DNA of 64,000 bases from contig NZ_JAVKCA010000010.1 in NCBI RefSeq assembly GCF_040222955.1, forward strand, positions 133,208 to 197,207, read 5' to 3'. The first letter of the stretch is position 1. The number at the start of each line of letters is the position of its first letter. Shown here one piece after another: positions 25,415 to 34,900 of the stretch. The position numbers were made by a program, and so were the translations under genes. Under the pieces are notes generated by a model. That model saw nothing but the letters and a program-made list of their open reading frames with translations, did not search any database and was not told the origin of the DNA. The DNA is from Marinoscillum sp040222955. GTDB lineage: Bacteria; Bacteroidota; Bacteroidia; Cytophagales; Cyclobacteriaceae.

Positions 25415-26126
25415 ACTTTCTAAGCTCCAATATCCTCTGCCCCCTGGGATGAGGATATTGGGCTGATAAATCCCTGAGACGAAAGCCGAATTGCCTGGCC
25501 AAATCTTCAAAGAAGGAATACGGGTATGCAAAGTCTACCTCCCGCTCTACTTTGAATTGGTCAGCGTCTTCATAAGTAAAGTAAAACTTACTGTCCTCAT
25601 GCATGAGGTCACCACACTGAGCAAAGTGCTGCGCTATATAGTCTGGCCCCAAATGCGTGAAAACTGATTGCGCCCAAAGCACATCAAACTTCATATTTCT
25701 CAACTCAGGAGCTGCCAGCCCCTGCATGGTCCAAAACACCCTGGGTTTTTTAGGGGTTAGGTCTTCCTGATCAATTAACTCCTGAGCGTAAGTGACCGCC
25801 GCCTGTGAGATGTCATATCCCATGTAGTTTCCTGTATCCAAAAAGGCGATTATAAGTCTGCCCCCTCTTAATGTGCCACACCCTATGTCCAATACCGAAT
25901 GGGAAGCCTGCAAACCCTGATCCTTAAGAAACTCAAGTTGTAATGGCCCCAGCTCTTCCCAATATCCGCCAATTGCCTCATGAGGATCCCTGGCCACTCG
26001 TTTATCCACAAAATCCGCATATGCATTCAGGTAATCAGCATGGTTTGACTCCCTAAACTTAGGCTCCGGAGGCCCCGAAATGAGTCGCTTAATGATTCGT
26101 TTGATGGTGAGCTTCACATTAGTCAT
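25407..26126 (-). CDS. Class I SAM-dependent methyltransferase
   Basis: A 239-residue protein with the Rossmann-type SAM motif I VLDIGCGTLRGG (residues 78-89), an acidic residue after strand 2 (MGYDIS) and a motif resembling DVLWAQSVFTHL after strand 4. The basic N-terminus is short and amphipathic. Family members act on small molecules or lipids; no substrate can be named. It overlaps the upstream lipoprotein phosphoesterase gene by 8 bp, so the two form an operon. Confidence 0.85.
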   Translation of the reverse strand: MTNVKLTIKRIIKRLISGPPEPKFRESNHADYLNAYADFVDKRVARDPHEAIGGYWEELGPLQLEFLKDQGLQASHSVLDIGCGTLRGGRLIIAFLDTGNYMGYDISQAAVTYAQELIDQEDLTPKKPRVFWTMQGLAAPELRNMKFDVLWAQSVFTHLGPDYIAQHFAQCGDLMHEDSKFYFTYEDADQFKVEREVDFAYPYSFFEDLARQFGFRLRDLSAQYPHPRGQRILELRKSI

Positions 26127-27303
26127 CCAATGAAATCTTAGTCATTTCCGTAGATACGCCCTGCCGAAAAACGGCAGCCGCCCACTCATTGCTCTCTTCA
26201 TACTTCCTCTTGAAATACCCCTTGGGTTCCAAAAGGGATCTACCCTCCGACTTATCAATGACCACCCTTCCCACCACTTCAAATCCCTCGGGGTTCACAT
26301 CCAACTTCTTGAGCGGACGATTATCACCAACCTGCCACAGATGATCGCCTGACGGGTACATTTCCAGCTCTTTGAGGCTAAGGTACAACCTATCGCCAGA
26401 TACGGTCACCACCAGATAACTAGTCCGGCGATTATACCCGATCAGCCCACCATGTACCATTTGCATCACACCATCACGGCTGGTGCAGGTCATGGCATGC
26501 ATCTCCCCACATAGGTACAGGTCGACTCCATGCCTGCTCATGGTACTCCAGAAATCAGACTGACGGCCCTCAGCGATCTTCAAACCACTGCTGCTCCACC
26601 GGCGCACCTCGCCAAGAACAGGGGTGTGCCCCATAATGACCTTGTGGGTTGCATCTTTGTTTTCCAGAAGTACACGCTCCAACCACGCCAATTGCTCACC
26701 GGAAACCCCCGGCTTAATGCTTCCCTGATCACTTTCTCCTTCCTCAAAAACATCCACAGAAACAAACAATACATTTTGATGCCGCCACCAAAAGGCTGTC
26801 CCCTGCATATGAGCCGGGCCATTGGTGGGCATTTGGAGGTGGGTAGCAAAGGCTTGCTTATACACCGGAATCATTGCCACCTTCGCCGAATCTATCCAGG
26901 GGTTATCTCCGATTTCATGATCACCGATCGCCGCATAAAACTTTAGCTGATGTGCCTGCATTCTGGCTTTCCAGGCGGAATAATACTTTGCTGAGTATTT
27001 GACGATAGAGTCTTCGCTGTTCCACGATGGAGCATCCCAGTGGCCCATCACCAGATCGCCCGGCACCAGCACGAAATCTGGGTTTTCGTTCTTCACAGCA
27101 TCCAAGATCACAGTGAGTGACTCCTCCCAGCCGGGCTGAGGATATTCGGTATCGACATTCAGAAAGTCCGGTATGCTCACAAAAGTCCAGGCATCCTCCC
27201 CAGGCACTGGGGCGGATGCCTCTTGCCTGCTCCCGGACTGACAACCCGACAAAAGAACCCCGCAAAATGTGATGATCGATAAAAGACGAAATCTAACCAG
27301 CAT
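26119..27303 (-). CDS. Lipoprotein metallophosphoesterase (calcineurin-like)
   Basis: A 394-residue protein with lipobox LLSGC near residue 21, hence an exported lipoprotein. The calcineurin-like phosphoesterase core shows the metal-binding blocks VPGDLVMG, GDHEIGDN (replacing the usual GNHE), VIMGHTP and LCGEMHAM (in place of GHxH). Likely a periplasmic or surface phosphatase, phosphodiesterase or nucleotidase. The substitutions in two motifs mean activity should not be assumed. Co-transcribed with the methyltransferase gene that follows it. Confidence 0.83.
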   Translation of the reverse strand: MLVRFRLLSIITFCGVLLSGCQSGSRQEASAPVPGEDAWTFVSIPDFLNVDTEYPQPGWEESLTVILDAVKNENPDFVLVPGDLVMGHWDAPSWNSEDSIVKYSAKYYSAWKARMQAHQLKFYAAIGDHEIGDNPWIDSAKVAMIPVYKQAFATHLQMPTNGPAHMQGTAFWWRHQNVLFVSVDVFEEGESDQGSIKPGVSGEQLAWLERVLLENKDATHKVIMGHTPVLGEVRRWSSSGLKIAEGRQSDFWSTMSRHGVDLYLCGEMHAMTCTSRDGVMQMVHGGLIGYNRRTSYLVVTVSGDRLYLSLKELEMYPSGDHLWQVGDNRPLKKLDVNPEGFEVVGRVVIDKSEGRSLLEPKGYFKRKYEESNEWAAAVFRQGVSTEMTKISLDD

Positions 27304-27323
27304 ATCGGCTCAATGATACAAAA

Positions 27324-27352
27324 AAAGCCCTTCAAAAAATTTGAAGGGCTTT
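27324..27352 (-). terminator. Intrinsic terminator after tonB
   Basis: A perfect stem AAAGCCCTTCAAA / TTTGAAGGGCTTT with a 3-base loop, followed on the minus strand by a T-run. It lies between tonB (stop at 27376) and the phosphoesterase start, and separates the two transcripts. Confidence 0.85.
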
Positions 27353-27375
27353 CACTTATAGAATAAGATTGTTAA

Positions 27376-28053
27376 TTAATTGCTCAATTTAAAGATGATG
27401 GGAAGCACCATTCTTACTTTCACAGCTCGGCCTCTTTGCTTACCCGGCTTGAATTTTGGCGCTTGTCTTAGTACGCGTTCTGCTTCTTCATCACATCCTG
27501 CACCGATACCTTTTACAGCTTTTACTTCTGTAACCGTACCGTCTTTGTCAACTACGAACTGAACGTATACTCTTCCTTCGATACCCATTCTTCGGGCCTG
27601 GGAAGGGTAGTCCATGTTATCTCCAACATACTTGTAGAATGCTGCCATCCCTCCGGGAAACTCAGGCTGGTTTTCCACAATGGTGAAAACCTCTTCAATC
27701 TCCTCTTCCTCAGGTGCCTCTTCAAAAATAATGTCTTCAATAACAGTTTCTTCTGTCACTTCCACATCCAACTCCACTTCAATGTCCTCTTCGATTTCTT
27801 CCTCGTCGGGAACCTCAATGATCTGAGGAAGTTGAATTTTCGGTGGCGGTGGCGGTGGCTGCTCCGTAGGAGGTATCTCCATGATATCTTCAAAGTCATC
27901 CGTTACTTGACCCAGGTCTACAAGACCAGAATCATCGTATGTTCTCCACTCGAACGCCAGGATAACCAACAGCAAACTCACAGTAAATCCGATGTTCATG
28001 AACAAAGCGGACTTCCTCGTCAAGTCTACATTAGGGTTTTTCTTTGGTTCCAT
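27376..28053 (-). CDS. tonB: Energy transducer TonB
   Basis: A 225-residue TonB-family protein that passes proton-motive energy from ExbB/ExbD to outer-membrane transporters. It has one N-terminal TM anchor (about residues 17-34) and a periplasmic spacer with a PPPPPP run near residue 65. A long acidic stretch (EEIEEDIEVELDVEVTEE) takes the place of the usual Lys-Pro repeats. The C-terminal TonB domain (FPGGMAAFYKYV..., then VYVQFVVDKDGTVTEVKAVKGIG) is the Bacteroidota form. No exbB/exbD genes are adjacent. Monocistronic: own promoter box and terminator. Confidence 0.93.
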   Translation of the reverse strand: MEPKKNPNVDLTRKSALFMNIGFTVSLLLVILAFEWRTYDDSGLVDLGQVTDDFEDIMEIPPTEQPPPPPPKIQLPQIIEVPDEEEIEEDIEVELDVEVTEETVIEDIIFEEAPEEEEIEEVFTIVENQPEFPGGMAAFYKYVGDNMDYPSQARRMGIEGRVYVQFVVDKDGTVTEVKAVKGIGAGCDEEAERVLRQAPKFKPGKQRGRAVKVRMVLPIIFKLSN

Positions 28054-28088
28054 AAATTATGTTTTAATCCTTAAATCAAGAGTAATCT

Positions 28089-28096
28089 CAAATATA
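28089..28096 (-). promoter_or_regulatory. -7 promoter box of tonB
   Basis: Minus-strand TATATTTG matches TAnnTTTG exactly and lies 35 bp upstream of the tonB ATG. It abuts the stop codon of the VanZ-like gene. The -33 element is weak. Confidence 0.5.
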
Positions 28097-28438
28097 TTAC
28101 TTATCAAACTTTTTATCAGCAAGGTTTAGTTCCTTTTTCATAAAATAAGCCAGAAACAAGCCCACTGCCGCACCCACTGCGTCAAACACAAAATCCATCA
28201 GGTCTGAAGACCGGTAAGGAATATATCTCTGGATCCACTCCGTCATGAGTCCAAAAACCAAAGCCCCCAATAGTACCCAGACGAACGACTTGAAACGAAG
28301 ATGAGCCCGCCCAAAACTCCACATGACGAGAAAGCTCCAGATCAGAAATATACCCAGATGAGCCACTTTGTCTTCCCCGACAAAAAACTTTGTGTCTGAC
28401 AGGGGATTGCCAGGGGAGAAAAAAAGATACAGCATCAC
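28097..28438 (-). CDS. VanZ-family membrane protein (start uncertain)
   Basis: A short VanZ-like protein with three or four TM helices. Family traits are DKVAHLGIFLIWSFLVMWSF, FGLMTEWIQRYIPYRSSDLMDFVFDAVGAAVG and a basic C-terminus. VanZ proteins are small integral membrane proteins of poorly defined role (teicoplanin resistance in enterococci). The start at the GTG shown cuts the first predicted TM in half. The open frame continues upstream through FIRAICLIWSG, and a CTG at 28489 just after the gcvH stop is a better biological start. No ATG is available in that stretch. Confidence 0.75.
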   Translation of the reverse strand: MMLYLFFSPGNPLSDTKFFVGEDKVAHLGIFLIWSFLVMWSFGRAHLRFKSFVWVLLGALVFGLMTEWIQRYIPYRSSDLMDFVFDAVGAAVGLFLAYFMKKELNLADKKFDK

Positions 28439-28490
28439 CCCCGACCATATCAGGCATATCGCCCTGATGAAAGTGGTTCCTGGTTTCAGA

Positions 28491-28865
28491 TTAACCTCCG
28501 ATTAGTTCCTGATAAGACTCGGCTGAGAGCAAACTATCTCCCTGATCGCTGATCTTCACTTTAATCATCCAACCCTCTCCATAGGGATCTGAATTGATCA
28601 GCTCGGGGTTAGCTTCCAATTTGGGGTTTACTTCAATGATCTCGCCTGAAAGGGGCATAAAAAGGTCTGAAACCGTTTTTACAGCCTCTACCGTACCGAA
28701 GACATCTGTCGAATTGAGTGACTCACCTTCTGTTTCTATTTCTACATAGACGATATCTCCCAATTCACCCTGGGCAAAATCGGTGATGCCAATGACGGCT
28801 TCATCACCTTCTATTCTCACCCACTCGTGATCTTCTGTATAGCGTAAATTCTCTGGAATGTTCAT
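28491..28865 (-). CDS. gcvH: Glycine cleavage system H protein
   Basis: The lipoyl-carrying protein that shuttles the aminomethyl group among the P, T and L proteins of glycine cleavage. The product has 124 residues, the family's usual size. The lipoyl-lysine is Lys63 in FGTVEAVKTVSD. Other family blocks are EDHEWVRIE at the start and EINSDPYGEGWM-like text near the C-terminus. No gcvT or gcvP is nearby, as in many Bacteroidota. It has its own promoter box after the end of sprA. Confidence 0.97.
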   Translation of the reverse strand: MNIPENLRYTEDHEWVRIEGDEAVIGITDFAQGELGDIVYVEIETEGESLNSTDVFGTVEAVKTVSDLFMPLSGEIIEVNPKLEANPELINSDPYGEGWMIKVKISDQGDSLLSAESYQELIGG

Positions 28866-28885
28866 GTTGTTATTTTTTTGACGCC

Positions 28886-28893
28886 CAAAATTA
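28886..28893 (-). promoter_or_regulatory. -7 promoter box of gcvH
   Basis: Minus-strand TAATTTTG matches TAnnTTTG exactly, 20 bp upstream of the gcvH ATG, giving a leader of about 15 nt. It lies just after the sprA stop codon, so gcvH can be transcribed independently of the sprA operon. Confidence 0.5.
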
Positions 28894-28913
28894 CTTAAAA
28901 CTCAGACTTTGCA

Positions 28914-31900
28914 CTATTGCGCAAGACTAAATCTTAGCTGTGTTCCAAAAGCTGTAGTAGCCGTCTTAAACGAACTGACTTTTGGTTCCGTTACACTCCG
29001 CTCAAAATACATGGTCAGGTCCAGCTGGTCATTGAGTTTATAGGTAAATGATGGTCGCAACTGAAAGTTGGTATTCCCTGTAGTCACCTTGTTTTCGCCT
29101 TCCAGCTTGCGCTGGATAGTCTCGGCATCTCTTATAGTCATACTTACACGCATGGTCACTGCATTGTCCAGCGTGATCGTGCGGCCCTGTATCCTAAATG
29201 GCAGCTTAAATTCTTCCTTGGTATATCCAAAATCCAGTGTCACATCATTGCTGGTGGTCTCAGTGATTTGGGCATTGGCCAGGCTCAATGAAAGGTTTCG
29301 GTCTTTCTTATATTCCAGGCGGGTGGAAATATTGCTCTTGGTCCTGAAGTTGATTCCAATCAATGGGGCAAACTGCTCTGAAATAGTCACCTGATTAAGG
29401 ATGTACACTGGTGCGTATCGCCCGGTGCCCGTAGTGTCTGTGGCCTGAGGGTAGTCCAGCACGTTGTTGTTGAGTGTCACACTCAAGTCATCCCCGAGTC
29501 TGTCACCGTAGGTGTCATTGTCAAAGTTGTAGTCATTTACATTGTACAATGAACGGTAGCCATGGGTGAGCGTGATGGACGAAAAGAGTTCTGCCAGCAC
29601 AGGGATTTTGGATAGTCCATTATAATCCACTCGCCATCCCGGCAACGGGATTTTAGGGAATGGAGAAAGACTTACATCGGAGGTACTCTGACCCGAATAG
29701 GCGCTGATAAATGCCGGCACCAGTACATCCTGAGACAAAGAATCATAAAAGCCTATTTCATTATTCAAGGCGGTTTGCCTGATTCGGATTTTCTCAATGT
29801 TTTCGGCAAAAGTCTCGAACGCTTCCGACGTGTTGCCAGGCCCCCTCTTATCAAATGCAGTGCTGATACTCATGAACGAAATATTGTAACTCCCCTTTCT
29901 GGAAGGCGTCAGAGACCTGAATCCGTTATTGTTTGTTCCTTCATCCGAATACCTAAAAAGCTCCTCGTAGGTAGCGTTGTTGGTGCGCTTGGCATCTAGC
30001 TGAATCTTCAAATCCTTCGCTGGCTCAATGGACGCCCTTAGACCAAGGTCAGTAGTGTATGCCTGCATAAATGGTGATGACAGGTCGGGATTTTTGTTGA
30101 GCCAGTCATTGTCAGCAGCCCGGAATCGAATGTCAGGATCCTGACTCCCCAATATGAACCCCCATCCGGGTGCATTGAAGCCACTGTCCATACCCATGAG
30201 GAAAGCGCGTGGCGAATAGCCGGACAGGGTTGTGCTTTCCCTCACACTGTAGGTCACGTTGATATTGCGCAATGACATGACAGTCCTCAAAAAACTTTTG
30301 CCTATGTTGAACCCGGGTGCCTCTTCTCCGGCTTTGGCTCGTGGTGGAGAATTGATTTCCTTCAAAAAGGTGACTTTATTGTACAGCTTAACCATGTCCA
30401 CCTTTCCTGAAAGCCCCTGTTCCCTTCTGTTTTCAATCGTATTCCCAAAGAAGAGCGAATCATGATCCACCTGTGACCCTGCTGTCCAGGTATATCCTGT
30501 TGCATACTTGATGTCTGCACTCAGCCAGTCGGTCAGCGGGAGTTTATCGAGTGGCGTTTTATAGGTGGCGGACATGTCCTGAGCAAAATTTTTCATCCTG
30601 CCCAGGTCCTTAATCTCTTCCCAAACATACTCACGCTCCTCCTGGGTAGTGATGTCCCCTTCAATGATCCCATCCGGCTCATCAATCACGGCATTCACCC
30701 TGGCAGTATAGTCGAGGTTCAGGCTTTTGAAAATATTCCAGCGCAGGTTATAGTTTCTATTGAAGGTGAAAAGGCGCTCATAATAAGGGGCCAGGTCAGG
30801 AGAAACCTCCAGTTGGTCATTATAGAGCTGGGTCATCCTGAAGCTTCGGTCCAAATCGGCCCTGAATGCCAGACTGCTGGGGAGCAGTGATAAATTGATG
30901 TCCTTGATTAACTTCAGGTAAGGACTCTTCAGGGCTTCCAATTTGGCAAAGGGCTCCAGCGAGATGGTTCGGGGAGCATAGTTATAAGCCACCCCACCAC
31001 TTACCTTTTTCTGCAAATAGGTTTCAGTGTTCACATTACTGGTCATCACGTCGCTGTAAGCATAAGAAAAGGACAGGTTCTCCACATCGAAGAAGTGACT
31101 GTTCGCTTCAGGGTTTACTTTTTCCTTATGCACATTGGTGAAGTTAATGCTTCGCCTTTCCGTTCGATCTTCCACTATCCGCCGGTATCGCTCCCGTTCT
31201 TCATCAGAATCCATGGTAGCCAAAGAAGCTTCTAATGGTACGTCAGGATCCAGCGGATCAAATTGCGGAGTAACCCTGGATTTTTCATAGCTCACAAACA
31301 TGGGCACTTTAATGCCTGTTTTCTCAGGAAGGAGAAATTTATCCACGTTGACATTGGCCGAAATATCATACTGGATGGTCTCGTTTCGTGTGCGTTGCTG
31401 GATGGTTTGCTGGATATTACCAAAGCCGATGGAAGTATACCTGGTGGAAGCTGAAACCGTGGCCACGTCAGCCAGTTTGGTACTTACCCGGGCATTGGCT
31501 GCCCACCCTTTTTTGGTGTCAAAGTCAGTAACCCGAAGCTCATTGGCCCAAAGACAAACAGATTTCGGCGCCCGGTCGTCGGACTCCGGATTCCGAACTC
31601 CCAGCATAAGGACCTGAACGGAACTGATATCGGGCCGCCCTTTGATGGTCAGCTTATACTGCCCATTATTAGAGGGAGTGCTGTATGGAACACTTTCGTC
31701 AAAATCATTCCTATTACGTTCAGATTTTATCCCCAGCAATTCATCAATGGACAAATCAATCTCATTCTCCAGCGGCCATACAAGCCTGGCAATGGCATCA
31801 CCACTATTTCCATCAAGCCCTGTTGGGGTTACTTTCATAGGTACCTCTATCTCATAGTAGTTCTCTGTGAAATCTGTACCGAACCTCATAAAGGCATTGA

Positions 31901-34900
31901 TTTCGTCATCCAGAAGCATTTCGCCATTGTGGGCCTCGGCGTGCAAAAACATCTGTAGGCGCCCGTAATTGATCAGGTCAAAAGTGACATTTTTATATAC
32001 CGCCCGGGCGTCCTTATCTTCGAGATCATCCACACATACCTGCAGGGACTGTTCATTGAGCTGACGATTGATAATGGTGGTATTATCTCTGTCACGGTTG
32101 ATGCCGGGAGGCACCACGTATGGGGACTTATTCTCCCCGCCAACGCTATTTTCTTCTATGTTCACCACCGACACATTGAAATCAGAATAGGAGGTTTCCG
32201 GGATTTCATTTAACCCAGGCTCATTGAGTGCCTCCTGATACTTCCGCCACTGGCTGCCTACCAGCTGTAGTTTGGTCATCCTGAAAACCACCGGCTGCTG
32301 AAAATTGGTGGCATACATACGCAGGTACCTCACCGTTTTAAACCCACTGATGCCCCCATACACCCTGTCAGGGTTTCGAATAGGAATTCTAAATAAGTAC
32401 CATGTAGCCTCCCCGCTATCATCCTGCACTGCATCCACGATGTGATTTTTGCCTACTTCCAGCTCACCGGGCTGAAGTGAAAGGCGGTATTCATAATACT
32501 CCTCCAGGTCGGAAATGGTATTGTCCTGATTCAGATCCTCGTTGTCCGGGGTGGTGGTTGAGGCCCGGGTAATGCTATTGCCACTGTTCACCGGAGAGTT
32601 TCCGTCCAGTCCATTGTAGTTTTTGTATCGTTCGAGAATCTTCAAATCCTGATTATCAAGCTCACTACCAAGGAAATATTGAAAGTTGTCGCCAGAAGGA
32701 TCACTCTTTAATTGATCCAGCACATCTGTGGAAACAGACACACGATTGATAAAATCGGCAAAGTAGGTCAGCTCCTCCTCATCTTTCAATCCCTCAAGTC
32801 CAATATCCTGATTGGCTCTGGCCGATCCCGAATTCTCAAAATAGTTAGTAAGAAAGGGCTCTGAAGGCACCCGACCCCACTCATTGGCGATGGTCTGCGC
32901 CGGGTCACCATTGGCCGGAAGGCCACTTTCAAAAGCGTGGCGGCCATCGGGAATCACGTCCTCAGATACACTCCCCAGGTTGAAGACCAAATCACCACCT
33001 GTGGTGTTGTTGGTATTGAATTTTCCATCCAGCACCCGGCCTCTGGGGCCGTCAATAAAAGGGTCAAGCATCCAGAATTCCAGATACTCTATGTTGGTCT
33101 TGTCAAAGTCCACCTCATTGGTAATGGCCCGGGTAATCCCTCCGTAGTTGGTTTTTGGGTCCGGGAGTAGCCCGTCTCTCGTCAGGTTGGGATTATAGTT
33201 GTACTGCCCCCTTTCATTGGGGAAGTAGGCAATATCAAAAAGCGTTTCAGGGGTGACAATCAAATTTCTGGATTGCTGTCTAAAAATCTCCTGAGGCAGA
33301 ACCGGCCGAACATAATGGTTTTGCAAATCTTCATCGGTAATGTTGGTTGGCTTATTGGGTCCGCCAGTTCTGTAAAAAACCGATTGGTCCACAGAGTACC
33401 ATGCCATTTTCGCCCGCTTATAGTTCAATCCGAGAGAGGAGCCCGCTTCAGTGCTTTTGTCAAACTTTCTATCGGTGGTCTTTGGTGTGGCCGCCAAATC
33501 CCACCCGGCCCAACCCCCAAGGTTAATCGGCGTGACGGCACTTTCAAAATCATCGATGTATGAAGTTCCTTTCCCATCCACAAGGTTAGAAGTACCTGGA
33601 ATCATCTGTGCAAACTCTGCATTCACCGTGATGGACGAAGGCGCCTTGGTACTTACCAGTGGCAGGAAATCCATAAACTTGGTCAGGAAGGGGACTTCAT
33701 CCTGAAAGTTGAGATCAAATCCGTATTTTGTGTTTCGGGTGGGTTCATCCCCGATGGTGTACCTGGAAACACCCCCCGGTTGCTCATTCAGCTGCAGTAT
33801 GGTGGCTCCGATATTGAAATTTTCGCTGAACCTATAATCTGCCCGGGCTCCATAGAGCCATCGCGACTGAAAATTGAAAAGATCCGCTTTCTCATAGGCA
33901 ATGTTAATGGTCTTCCCTGAACTCAGAATTCCTTCATTGAGAATGCGAACGCGACCCAGGTTATAATCTACCGTATAGTCCAGGCCTTCTGTAAGGGGTG
34001 TGTTTCCCGCGGTAACAATCACCGAATTTTCCGCAATATTGATACCCGGGAGGGCTATTTCATTGGATGATCCGGCATTGAACTTACCCAGGATAAAAAA
34101 TTTGTTTTTAGAGGCCACCTGCTCGGCATCTGCCTTGGTGGTGTGGTAGAGGGTATCGTATACATACTTCTCCTTGAGCGAAACTTCATCACTTCCAAAC
34201 TTGCTCTCCAACGTGGCTCCGAAAGGCTCAAGTACAGGAAAGATGATATTGCCATTCCTTACATCTATGGTCACCCCATCGATAAAGTCAAAATTTCCAT
34301 CACGCTGGCGGTCATTGTTTTGGTTAAGCTGGTCCAGTCCCAACAACTCGATCAGGGGTTGATCTTTGGTAAACCTCCCTTCATGCAATGAAGGATTGTC
34401 AATACCCGTGGCATCATCCCGGTAGTGCACCCTCAGTGTAAATCCCTCCCGTTCAATCTGACTTGCATTGAGGTTATATATGTTTTTCATCATCAGGTCC
34501 CATGTAGGCACCTTGGTGTTGATCTTATTGGGCCGAAGCATCTTTAGAAGAATCACCTGATCGTCGGCCAGACCGGAGTAATCTTCAGTGAGCTCACCTA
34601 CCCGATACGTTTTTCCATTGTAGCTGTAGGTATAGGATACGCCAAGCATCTCATCATTCTGGAGCTTTCGGAGAAGGGTGATATACCCCAGTCGGGTATT
34701 GACCACAAACTCGTCTTGCTCCAGGCGGCGAGCAGTTCCCACTTTCACAAAATCCGTACTATTAACAAATCCAAAGTCATTTTCCAGGGTGGTGGTTACC
34801 TGGTCACTACTTCTGAAGTTAGGGGTGTTGGTGACAGACTGAAACAAATCATTTGCGCCGTTATCCGTTGGCACACTGCCATCACCGGGGCCTACCTTTG